39,630 bases of DNA, from NCBI GenBank assembly GCA_002725285.1, contig PBRC01000003.1, positions 43,133-82,762 of the forward strand. Direction: 5' to 3'. Positions 7,809-15,252 of the stretch are shown piece by piece (the first letter of the stretch is position 1; each line of letters opens with the position of its first letter). The stretch is from Gammaproteobacteria bacterium. GTDB taxonomy: Bacteria; Pseudomonadota; Gammaproteobacteria; Pseudomonadales; Azotimanducaceae. The translations under genes and the position numbers were made by a program. A model generated the notes under the pieces. It was not told the DNA's origin. It saw only the letters and a list, made by a program, of their open reading frames with translations, and did no database searches.

Positions 7809-9032
7809 ATGGCAGGACCGCTGACGGGTGTCAACGTATTGGAATTCTCGCAGGTAATTGCTGCGCCATTTGGTGGACAAGCGCTGGCTGATCTGGGCGC
7901 CAGTGTTCTTAAGGTGGAACCTCCCGATGGAGATTCCTGGCGGTTGCAGTTACAGTTTAGGCCCACTGAATCGAAGACGTTCCAGTGTCTGAATCGTGGC
8001 AAGGACAGCCTGACCCTAAGCCTCAATCAAGCGGCTGCACAGAAAATCGTGCATCAACTGATTCCGGAAATTGATGTTGTATTGATTAACTACCGTCCGG
8101 ATGTGCCAGAGAAATTCAATATCGATTATCAGACCTTGTCTGCCATCAAGCAGGATCTGATCTATGTCGACCTCACGGCATTTGGTAGAAAAGGACCTTG
8201 GTCACTGCGACCGGGCTATGATGGTGCGGTCCAGGCAGTTTCAGGTCTGATGGCGGCAGAAGGTAAAACCAAACCTGGGGAAGGTTCACCCATGACAATA
8301 TCTTCAACAGCTGTAGCTGATTTCTGCTCCGGTGTCGCCATGGCAGAAGCGGTGACAACGGCCTTGTATCATCGTCAGATGACTGGGGAAGGACAGATGG
8401 TGGAATGCTCTTTACTCTCGACAGCGCTCAATCTGCAACTGCCGATAATCATGGAACACCAAAAGGCAGATGCAAAAAGAAATGCCACACGAGAGCAACG
8501 GCTGAAACGTTCCAGGGAAGGGGCGCAGTTCAGAGAGCTTGTTGAGATTCGCCAGCAAGCATCAGATGTTGAGAATAACTACTTCTACCGATCATTCCTG
8601 ACGAAAGATGGTGCTGTTGTAATAGCAGCTGACTCAGTTGAGGAGAAGGCAGCAGTAAGAAAGTTATTTGACTTGTCGAACGATCCTGATAATCAGGCGA
8701 TTGATGCTATGAAAGCTGCCATTTCGAGCAAGAGTAGCGATGCAATATTGGATGATTTGAGGCAGTTCAGAATTCCAACGGCACCGGTCCGGTATCCCGA
8801 TGAGATGAATAGGGACGAAGCAGTGCTGGCTAATGAATGGTTGTTTGAGCTGGAGCACGATACAACCGGCCCACAAACCCAGATGAGATTGAATCTGGAA
8901 TTTTCTGAATCGGCCCTGACTGAACCCAGTGCTTCTCCGCCGCTGGGTCGAGATACAGCGCGGGTACTGAAGAATCTGGATTATTCCGAAGAAGCGATAG
9001 CTGCATTTCGTGAAGCAGGAGTGGTAAGTTGA
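7809..9032 (+). CDS. Class III CoA-transferase (CaiB/BaiF), catalytic partner
   Basis: This protein of about 407 residues has the family start GVNVLEFSQVIAAPFGG, LADLGASVLKVEPPDGD, LNRGKDSLTLSLN and LIYVDLTAFGRKGPW. The catalytic aspartate that forms the acyl-enzyme anhydride is in STAVADFCSG (Asp171 counting from the ATG). An in-frame GTG lies directly before the ATG; I prefer the ATG, and neither has a strong Shine-Dalgarno. The gene is coupled to a paralogue by a TTGA start/stop overlap, which suggests a fixed subunit ratio. Heterodimers of two class III subunits are known, for example benzylsuccinate CoA-transferase BbsEF and succinyl-CoA:malate CoA-transferase SmtAB. The substrate here is unknown. 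Confidence 0.88.
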   Translation: MAGPLTGVNVLEFSQVIAAPFGGQALADLGASVLKVEPPDGDSWRLQLQFRPTESKTFQCLNRGKDSLTLSLNQAAAQKIVHQLIPEIDVVLINYRPDVPEKFNIDYQTLSAIKQDLIYVDLTAFGRKGPWSLRPGYDGAVQAVSGLMAAEGKTKPGEGSPMTISSTAVADFCSGVAMAEAVTTALYHRQMTGEGQMVECSLLSTALNLQLPIIMEHQKADAKRNATREQRLKRSREGAQFRELVEIRQQASDVENNYFYRSFLTKDGAVVIAADSVEEKAAVRKLFDLSNDPDNQAIDAMKAAISSKSSDAILDDLRQFRIPTAPVRYPDEMNRDEAVLANEWLFELEHDTTGPQTQMRLNLEFSESALTEPSASPPLGRDTARVLKNLDYSEEAIAAFREAGVVS

Positions 9033-10252
9033 GCGGGATCTTTTCAGAGCTGAGAGTTATTGAACTCAGTGCTGATGTCACGGGATCAATGGCAGGGCAG
9101 ATTTGCGCGGACCGCGCTGCAGAAGTCATAAAGATTGAACCGCCAGGTGGGGATGTGCTGCGTCACGTGGACTCCTATGACAGTGGTGAATCCAAATTGT
9201 ATGAGTCTCTGAATCGAGGTAAACAGTCTGTTGTTCTCGACTATGATCAGAGTGATGGTCTAAAGCTGGTTAAGGCACTATGCGACACTGCTGATGTTGT
9301 TATCGCATCACAACCAAAAAGGCCGTTACCTTCTGAGCTTTCCTATGAAACTTTGAAAATTCAGAATTCAAAGTTGGTTTACCTGGATATTAACGCTTTC
9401 GGTAGAAATGGGAACTGGGCAGATAGTGCATCGAATGATCTTGTCATGCAGGCTTATGCGGGCAATATGCTATCAGAGGGCAAAACTGAACCTGATCAGA
9501 TTACACCCAGAGCGATTGTCTCCACTCAAATGTCGGAATACGTAACCGCGTTCTATGCCCTGCTCGGTATTTCCAGTGCCTTGTATCATCGCGCCAGAAC
9601 AGGTGTTGGACAGGAAGTATCTACCTCGAAATTGCTTACGATGTTGTCGATCCAGAGCGCCAGGATCGTAACCAATGATCTGGCGGACAAAAAAGTGATT
9701 GGATTCCGTAATCGTTTGCTTGAATTGAGAACAGAGGGGGCCAGTCTTGCAAAGATCAAGTCTGAACGAGGCAAAACCGCGCCAAGAGTAATCAATGCTT
9801 TCTACCGCCCCTATCAGACCAGAGACGGAGCTGTCTTTGTTGGCGCCCTGACCAGGAATTTACGGGATAAGGCGCGTGGTGCGTTGAATACGACTCTGCT
9901 CGGTCGTGATGATCCGAACTATGACACGAGGAATGATGAGTATTATGACAATGCCTTAAGGCAGCAGGCTGAGATTGAAGCGTATCTCAAAGAGAAGACC
10001 ACTGAAGAGTGGATAGGGATACTCGAGGCATCCGGTGTGCCTACCGGTGAAATTACGTTTCCTGAAGACCTCTATAATTCTGAACAATTGCTTGAAAACA
10101 GCTACATCGCTGAACTGGATCACACCAGTGGTCGACAGATCCACGTCATGCCCCATGCGCAGTTTTCAGCCTTCCCTGATCCTGAAATTACCGCTGCCCC
10201 CTCTCTTGGTCGGGATACAACCCGGATACTGAGTGAGATTGAGAACGACTGA
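9029..10252 (+). CDS. Class III CoA-transferase paralogue with Glu at the catalytic Asp position
   Basis: This 407-residue paralogue of the preceding gene has ELRVIELSADVTGSMAG, AAEVIKIEPPGGD, LNRGKQSVVLDYD and LVYLDINAFGRNGNW. It starts with TTG at 9029, overlapping the upstream TGA. An AGGAG at 9017-9021 with a 7-nt spacer makes this start convincing. Aligning STQMSEYVTAF with STAVADFCSG of its neighbour places Glu170 at the catalytic Asp. The usual ADLGA-type turn is also changed to ADRAA. This suggests a non-catalytic or altered subunit that pairs with the upstream protein, which mirrors the 795-residue fusion at 2.35 kb. It ends at the edge of a decayed gene. Confidence 0.85.
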   Translation: MSGIFSELRVIELSADVTGSMAGQICADRAAEVIKIEPPGGDVLRHVDSYDSGESKLYESLNRGKQSVVLDYDQSDGLKLVKALCDTADVVIASQPKRPLPSELSYETLKIQNSKLVYLDINAFGRNGNWADSASNDLVMQAYAGNMLSEGKTEPDQITPRAIVSTQMSEYVTAFYALLGISSALYHRARTGVGQEVSTSKLLTMLSIQSARIVTNDLADKKVIGFRNRLLELRTEGASLAKIKSERGKTAPRVINAFYRPYQTRDGAVFVGALTRNLRDKARGALNTTLLGRDDPNYDTRNDEYYDNALRQQAEIEAYLKEKTTEEWIGILEASGVPTGEITFPEDLYNSEQLLENSYIAELDHTSGRQIHVMPHAQFSAFPDPEITAAPSLGRDTTRILSEIEND

Positions 10253-10258
10253 AGACTG

Positions 10259-10598
10259 TTAGTAGCTCGATACCTCCAGGTCTGTCAGGTCATCCAGACT
10301 ATTTACATTCGCTGATTGACCGCTATGTAAATCTTCATCAGATACATTATCGACAAACTTCAGGCAGGTATCGCATTTATTTACAAAGTCGTGCTCCGGG
10401 ACACCCCAACCGCAAGAGTCTGAAATTCGGTTTGCTTTTAATTAGATGATTGAACGCCTGCCACGGATGCCCGGGAATTGATCAAGTTGACAAGATCATT
10501 TTCTGACAATAGCGCGGCGGTGATAAAAACCTGTGTTGTGACTCGCTGAAGGTGCAGAGCTCGTCATCAAGTCTTTCACAGAGTTGAGCCACAGACAT
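10259..10598 (-). pseudogene. Decayed pyridoxamine 5'-phosphate oxidase-family gene
   Basis: This gap between two real genes holds pieces of a PNPOx-family flavoprotein on the minus strand. From an ATG at 10598, a 38-codon piece reads ELCTFSESQHRFLS, like the family start (ELREFIEAQH). After a frame change comes QFPGIRGRRSII, an in-frame TAA, then RISDSCGWGVPEHDF and DTCLKF, ending ANVNSLDDLTDLE before TAA at 10259. The block SCGWGVP plus DTL and the SIDGLPGL-like end are typical of this family from my memory of it. About 80-90 central residues are missing, and a frameshift and a stop are present. It is non-functional. It lies 24 nt downstream of the esterase gene on the same strand. Confidence 0.7.
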
Positions 10599-10622
10599 GT
10601 CTCCCGGGAATGGGTGCTCAAG

Positions 10623-11672
10623 TCATTGCAGGTGTGTTCGCAGGAATTCTCTCATCTCACCATATGTCTGTTGAGACTCCGGCGATGCCGGGTTATATAC
10701 GTACCCCGCATGTGACAACGCCTCATAGACATTCAGGTCGGCGACAATCCCAGCAGTCCGCAGTTTCCGATGAACACGAACCGTGTCACTTAGAAACAGA
10801 TCTCTTGTCCCTGTTACGAGATAAGTGGGTGGGAATTTATCAAAGGAGCCATAAACAGGGGACAGCAGGGGATTCTTCAGGTCATTCCCATCTGCATAGA
10901 GTAGTGCAGCGGCTTTCAACAGGCCATCGTAGGTGACCAGGATGCGGTCGAGACCTTCGTTGGTATAAAGTGTATCTCCGGTTTTTGTCAGGTCAGACCA
11001 GGGGGTTCCCGCGTAAATTGCTCCAGGCACGTCCAGATTAAGTGAGATAAATTGATGAACTGCAGCCAGTGACAACCCACCGCCCGCGGAGGTACCACCA
11101 ATAGCGATCGATTTTGCAGCCGTCGTTTTCAGTACATGCCTGTAAACGGTGACCACATCATCAACTGCAGCAGGAAAAGGATCGGCTGGTGGCATACGGT
11201 AATCCACAGAGAGCGCACGAATCTTAGAGGTATTGGAGATGACTGCGGCTTCCGAGACACTGTTATCACCAGCACCGAAAACATAAGCGCCGCCATGCAA
11301 GTATAGAAAAAGAGCATTATTAAATTTGGGATCAATCTCACTGGGGATCACATGATGAACCTTAACCCCATTGATCTCATCGGACCTGATCTCGACATTC
11401 AGGTATTTACCGAGATCCGATAGCGGGAAGGTACGGCTTGCTGCACGGGCTCGTTTCATTGCACCCCAATCAATCTTTTCAAAATTCTTTAGTCGTTGGC
11501 GAACATCCGGTGCTGGCGTCGCAATGATGGCGTTTCTGAGTACTTCACTTGCGCCCATGGGCGCAGGTACCAGTCGTTTTGAAATTGTCCATTTGTTTCC
11601 GCTGTCTCCTGCAACAACAGTGCAGCAGACCAGTAGCAGAGATGCTATTGCAGGGTAAAAGGCCATCCTCAT
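10623..11672 (-). CDS. Exported esterase/lipase, HSL (family IV) type
   Basis: This 349-residue protein has a Sec-type signal peptide (about residues 1-21, no convincing lipobox). The family IV alpha/beta hydrolase signature is complete: HGGAY (126-130) for the oxyanion hole, DYRMPPADPFPAAVDD, nucleophile Ser195 in GTSAGGG, Asp291 in GTRDLFLSD and His321 in LSHAGY. It should hydrolyse short-chain esters in the periplasm or outside the cell. An extra N-terminal segment of about 90 residues precedes the hydrolase core. It is the only intact gene on this strand between the CoA-transferase pair and the sigma-factor operon. No promoter is evident in the 206-nt spacer upstream, in which I see no other gene. 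Confidence 0.88.
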   Translation of the reverse strand: MRMAFYPAIASLLLVCCTVVAGDSGNKWTISKRLVPAPMGASEVLRNAIIATPAPDVRQRLKNFEKIDWGAMKRARAASRTFPLSDLGKYLNVEIRSDEINGVKVHHVIPSEIDPKFNNALFLYLHGGAYVFGAGDNSVSEAAVISNTSKIRALSVDYRMPPADPFPAAVDDVVTVYRHVLKTTAAKSIAIGGTSAGGGLSLAAVHQFISLNLDVPGAIYAGTPWSDLTKTGDTLYTNEGLDRILVTYDGLLKAAALLYADGNDLKNPLLSPVYGSFDKFPPTYLVTGTRDLFLSDTVRVHRKLRTAGIVADLNVYEALSHAGYVYNPASPESQQTYGEMREFLRTHLQ

Positions 11673-11878
11673 ATGGCAACTCCAAATGCTTGTTATCTGT
11701 CATCTTTTTTTACAGCAATTAGGAAAGGATCACAATTCAGGAGTGGGGTGGGCTTCACCTTCAGGTGATGTAATCTCGGACAGGGATGAATGGCAGTTAC
11801 TTAAGTGCTATTACGTCGTTCCGATCCCGGGTTTCTCTTTTCACTTACTCGTTCCGCACATCCAAGTAAAGTTAGGGT

Positions 11879-12199
11879 TTATTCGTCTTCAATGACCACT
11901 GCCGTACCATAGGCCAGTAATTCCGCAGCGCCACCCAGCACGACTGAAGTGCTGAAGCGGGTTGCCACCACCGCATTGGCACCAAGTCGCTGTGCTTCAG
12001 CGATCATTCGATCCAGTGCCTGTTCCCTTGCTTCTGCCAGGAGCTTTGTATACTCCGTGACTTCACCACCAACAAGAGTTCGGAGTGCGGCCATGATGTC
12101 ACGTCCTACATGTCTTGCACGAATGGTGTTTCCTCTGGCAAGGCCAAGGCTTTTAATAATCTTCTTACCTTCAATTGCTTCTGTTGTTGTGACTATCAT
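11879..12199 (-). CDS. ybjQ: YbjQ/UPF0145 family protein
   Basis: This 106-residue protein is the full length of the YbjQ (UPF0145, DUF74) family. It shows RHVGRDIMAALRTLVGGEVTEYTKL, the helix REQALDRMIAEAQRLGANAVV and GTAVVIE at the end. Family members form small cytosolic oligomers. A heavy-metal-binding label exists in databases, but the function is not established. Its ATG overlaps the stop of the anti-sigma gene by 4 nt, so it is the third gene of a sigma/anti-sigma operon. That placement hints at a link to an envelope or stress response. No signal peptide or cysteine cluster is seen. Confidence 0.85.
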   Translation of the reverse strand: MIVTTTEAIEGKKIIKSLGLARGNTIRARHVGRDIMAALRTLVGGEVTEYTKLLAEAREQALDRMIAEAQRLGANAVVATRFSTSVVLGGAAELLAYGTAVVIEDE

Positions 12200-12633
12200 C
12201 GTTCTACCTCCTTATATGGGTCTGTTTTGTAGCTGATCACGCGCTCTATAATAACGATACCAAAGACTACAACGCTTCCAATCACCATTGCAGCGACAGA
12301 AAACTTGCCAAACAGCATTTCACTATCATCGGTAAAAAACTTAACTAGACCGTAACACAAAAAGCTAAGGTATCCCCCAATCATGAGGAACAGCCCCGAG
12401 TTACGCACCATCTTTCCATAAGGTAATCGCCAGAACGCCTCCAGTGCCTCATCCTGTGGTTCGCGAATGGAAAGTGAATCAAGTTGCGACGTTTCTTTTT
12501 GCAGCTCTTCATATTCACCACGACAGGCACTGCAGCGAATAAGGTGCTCATTCACCTTGCTGACTTCTTCTGAGGTCAGTTCGCCATCCAGTAATCCGGA
12601 GAGAAGCGGTTTGTATTCATCACAAGTACTCAT
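12196..12633 (-). CDS. Membrane zinc-finger anti-sigma factor
   Basis: This 145-residue protein begins with a zf-HC2/ZAS domain: Cys4, then His30-x3-Cys34-x2-Cys37 in HLIRCSACRGE. That is the Zn-binding pattern of ECF anti-sigma factors. Two hydrophobic helices follow (about 80-98 and 111-130), joined by a short loop FFTDDSEMLFGKF, then a cytoplasmic tail. There is no periplasmic sensor domain, so the signal may be redox or metal change at the zinc site, membrane state, or a partner protein. The start overlaps the sigma-factor stop by 4 nt and the end overlaps ybjQ by 4 nt, so the three are translationally coupled. Confidence 0.85.
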   Translation of the reverse strand: MSTCDEYKPLLSGLLDGELTSEEVSKVNEHLIRCSACRGEYEELQKETSQLDSLSIREPQDEALEAFWRLPYGKMVRNSGLFLMIGGYLSFLCYGLVKFFTDDSEMLFGKFSVAAMVIGSVVVFGIVIIERVISYKTDPYKEVER

Positions 12634-13169
12634 TGGGGTTCTCCTTGATATTTTGCCTTTACGTAGACATGTTGGAATGCACGTCTGGCGTGGTATAGAC
12701 GACTCATGACCGTGCCGCGCGGGATGTCCAATAATTTGCTGATATCAGCGTAAGATGATTCGTGAATATGTTTCAGGATCAATATTTCTCTGAATTCCGG
12801 TTTTAGCTGCTCAAGTGCTGACCAGACGTCGCGTTTATTGTCATCTCCTTCAACTACCAGCTGTGGATCATTTTTTGCGTCTTCCACATCTGTTACTGCC
12901 TCATGCCGGCGTCTTGCACGGATACGATTCAGGCAACCATTTCTGAGAATCTGGTAAAACCAGGGATAAAAGGCCACCAGCGATTTGAGTCCCGGCATGC
13001 TGGCGTATGCCCGGGCAAAGGATTCCTGACAGGCGTCTTCCGCTTCTGAAGAATTGCCGAGAAAGCCAACGGCATGATAGTAGGCTTCACGGCGGTACTG
13101 TTTTACCAGGAACTCAAATCCTCTTGGATCTCGATCACGGCAGAGTGCGATGGCGGTTGATTCGTTCAT
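12630..13169 (-). CDS. ECF-type RNA polymerase sigma factor
   Basis: This 179-residue sigma-70 family protein has only regions 2 and 4. Region 2 (about 17-88) contains GFEFLVKQYRREAYYHAVGFLGN, DACQESFARAY and FYPWFYQILRNGCLNRIRARRR. Region 4 (about 112-166) contains LKPEFREILILKHIHESSYADISKLL and the helix-turn-helix IPRGTVMSRLYHARRAF. It would direct RNA polymerase to a small regulon and is held inactive by the zinc-finger membrane protein encoded directly downstream. I saw no typical GGAAC-type ECF promoter in front of it, so self-activation is not evident. Confidence 0.92.
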   Translation of the reverse strand: MNESTAIALCRDRDPRGFEFLVKQYRREAYYHAVGFLGNSSEAEDACQESFARAYASMPGLKSLVAFYPWFYQILRNGCLNRIRARRRHEAVTDVEDAKNDPQLVVEGDDNKRDVWSALEQLKPEFREILILKHIHESSYADISKLLDIPRGTVMSRLYHARRAFQHVYVKAKYQGEPQ

Positions 13170-13195
13170 ATTCGATTAAACACACGTGCCGCAGA

Positions 13196-13225
13196 ATTAT
13201 TCAATCGTCGTGACTTTAGTTTCAA
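13196..13225 (-). promoter_or_regulatory. Candidate sigma-70-like promoter of the sigma-factor operon
   Basis: On the minus strand, TTGAAA (13225-13220) and AATAAT (13201-13196) are separated by 18 bp. Each matches the housekeeping consensus at 5 of 6 positions. They lie about 27 nt ahead of the sigma-factor ATG. This is pattern matching only. Confidence 0.35.
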
Positions 13226-13289
13226 CTCTGCACTGCAGCATGCCGGATTTACCGGGGTAGGGGCATAGCAGAATAGTGCGCCAGAGACG

Positions 13290-13934
13290 TTATGTGAAGC
13301 TGAATCCGGTTTTCTTGGTGCCAACGACCAACCAGAGTGGGTCGGCATCATCCGGGGAACGATCAATAAACACAATATCGTCAAAAACCGCAGCTTGAGT
13401 CATATAGGCAGAGACCAGTCGAAATCGATCCGCAGGCGGTAACATGTAGAAAGCATAGACAGCCTTGGTTGGGAACAATCGATGAGACATGGCGACAATA
13501 CTCTTACCGCCAGGGACGAGGATCCTGCCGATTTCCTGAAATACTTCAAAAGGTTTGATCAGGTATTGTACCGAAACGACAATGTTAACTGCATCGAAGT
13601 GATTATCAGGATATGGAAGTCTCGGAATGGTGTTGAGGTTTTGAACAACGAACTCATCAAGCCGTTGATTCCTTGACAGCTCTTCTCTGTTCATGCCCAG
13701 CCCGGAGACGCTCTGGTAACTGACTTCTTCTGGCAAATGTGAAATCCATGACGACATCAGGTCAAGTAACCGGTCGGACGAATTGAGTGTCTCTCGATAG
13801 AACTGTGTGAGATTTGCAATCGTCGCATCATCGATATGAGTTTCAAATCTGGGTTCAACGTAGAAATTCTCATCAGGTGATTCATCCTCCCGATCAAAGT
13901 ACTTGGCAGGTAGATCGTTGTCGCGACTGGTCAT
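13290..13934 (-). CDS. SAM-dependent methyltransferase-like protein with atypical motif I
   Basis: This 214-residue protein resembles a class I methyltransferase of the type 11 group. Motif I reads LLDLMSSWISHLPEEV instead of the usual D-x-G-x-G-x-G. Later parts fit the fold: LPYPDNHFDAVNIVVSVQYL for motif II/III and EIGRILVPGGKSIVAMSHRLFPTKAV. I recall a family with this LMSSWxSHLP signature and no firmly known substrate. The glycine-poor motif I means that SAM binding should be tested rather than assumed. It sits upstream of the sigma operon on the same strand with a 120-nt gap, so it may be a separate unit. Confidence 0.7.
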   Translation of the reverse strand: MTSRDNDLPAKYFDREDESPDENFYVEPRFETHIDDATIANLTQFYRETLNSSDRLLDLMSSWISHLPEEVSYQSVSGLGMNREELSRNQRLDEFVVQNLNTIPRLPYPDNHFDAVNIVVSVQYLIKPFEVFQEIGRILVPGGKSIVAMSHRLFPTKAVYAFYMLPPADRFRLVSAYMTQAAVFDDIVFIDRSPDDADPLWLVVGTKKTGFSFT

Positions 13935-14043
13935 GCTGAAGAAAGGATTTTCTGTTTTGAACTGACATCATGCATCTATCAGGCATGCTGGTCAAAGAAG
14001 CTAGAATGCCTGTTATCAGGAGTTTTCAGTCTGGCAGTCTTTT

Positions 14044-14178
14044 TCAGGCGGGCAACCAGGCCAATGCTTCATCCTCATCTTGGAAGATTCGTAAATTGAT
14101 TTCGTTGCTTATGGATTGGTACATCCGGGTCATGCCGTAAACTGCGTCTGAAGTAGGCGTCTCGATTCGATTGATCAT
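14044..14178 (-). pseudogene. C-terminal remnant of a STAS/SpoIIAA-like protein
   Basis: A 44-codon minus-strand frame reads SDAVYGMTRMYQSISNEINL then RIFQDEDEALAWLPA and stops at 14044. This closely resembles the C-terminal end of SpoIIAA-like/STAS-fold proteins, where a VYGxARMYQ helix and xVFRDxxEALAWL strand-helix close the domain. Those proteins are about 120-130 residues. Here a TAG lies directly upstream of the ATG and the first two thirds are missing, so I read it as a remnant. The rest of the gap 13935-14412 shows no gene and no clear promoter. Confidence 0.5.
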
Positions 14179-14412
14179 CTACTTAAACCTGCCAGTACTG
14201 TTTGACACTATGTGTTTCCGGTTGATCAGGATCAATCCGATAAGCCCAAAGGGCATTGTGCGGCACGAGTTTACAGATTATATCCTGAGGGTCATATGTT
14301 CTATCCCTCTCTCGTTATGGGTACCTATTCTAGCCCAGGTCTACTGACAACCTGCTGGCAGGATTAACTCATATAGAAGATGTACTATGCCAAAATTGGC
14401 TGCTGGGGGTGA

Positions 14413-15252
14413 ATGATGAGTTACAGGTATATTAAGTTTGAACCGGATAGTGGGGTTGCCAGGGTAATACTCAACCGTCCGGAATATCGAAATGCACAGA
14501 GCCGTAAGCTTCTCGAGGAAGTAGATCAGGCTTTCACACAGGCGATTGAAGACGATAGCGTAAAAGTAATCATATTAATGGCAGAAGGCGATCATTTCTG
14601 CGCCGGGCATGATCTCGGAACGCCGGAAGAACTGGCGGATCAGAAAGAGAGACCGATCGCGCCGGGAATCAGAGGAAGATACCGTCGCTCCAAGGATTTG
14701 TATATTGATTTCACATTACGCTGGCGCGACCTGGCAAAACCCACCATCGCGGTGGTTCAGGGTTACTGCATCTTTGCCGGTTGGATGGTGGCATCTGCAA
14801 TGGATATGATATTCGCGGCTGATGATGCGATGTTTCTTGGGACTAACTTTCAGTATTTCTCCGTTCCATGGGATATGCATCCACGGAAGGCTAAGGAGCT
14901 ATTGTTTGAAAGCCGGTTTATCAACGGCATAGAGGCGCAGGAACTCGAACTTGTTAATCGTACCTATCCAAAAGAGACATTGCTTGAAGAGAGTCTGGCC
15001 TATGCGCATCGAGTGGCCGAAAATGACAGCTTTCAGTTGAAGATGATCAAACTGGCCGTTAATCAGATGCAGGAAACCCAGGGATTCAAGTCACATATTA
15101 ACGGCGCCCATATGATGCATCTGATGAGCGCGACTGGTGAAAGAGACCCTGGATTTGAATTACAGAAGCCTGAAGGAAAACGTCGACCGATGGTACAACG
15201 TGCTGTTGAGAACTATGAGCGATTTCACGATCCGGAGACAGGTAAGAGCTAG
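14413..15252 (+). CDS. Crotonase (enoyl-CoA hydratase/isomerase) family protein
   Basis: This 279-residue protein has the crotonase fold: ARVILNRPEYRNAQS at the start, oxyanion loop HFCAGHDL (61-68) and the second loop VQGYCIFAGWMVASAMD. The two glutamates of classical enoyl-CoA hydratase are replaced by Met125 (in AGWMVA, matching GGCELA) and Asn145 (in FLGTN, matching FGQPE). Hydration by the standard mechanism is therefore unlikely. Isomerase, hydrolase, dehalogenase or C-C lyase activities in the superfamily use other residues. A GGGGGTGA stretch just upstream supports the start; ATG 14416 is an alternative. It is flanked on both sides by gene remnants, so it may have arrived by insertion. 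Confidence 0.82.
   Translation: MMSYRYIKFEPDSGVARVILNRPEYRNAQSRKLLEEVDQAFTQAIEDDSVKVIILMAEGDHFCAGHDLGTPEELADQKERPIAPGIRGRYRRSKDLYIDFTLRWRDLAKPTIAVVQGYCIFAGWMVASAMDMIFAADDAMFLGTNFQYFSVPWDMHPRKAKELLFESRFINGIEAQELELVNRTYPKETLLEESLAYAHRVAENDSFQLKMIKLAVNQMQETQGFKSHINGAHMMHLMSATGERDPGFELQKPEGKRRPMVQRAVENYERFHDPETGKS

Noticed and set aside
14202-14230. Possible promoter TTGACA for the crotonase gene
   Set aside because: The bases at the expected -10 position do not resemble TATAAT.
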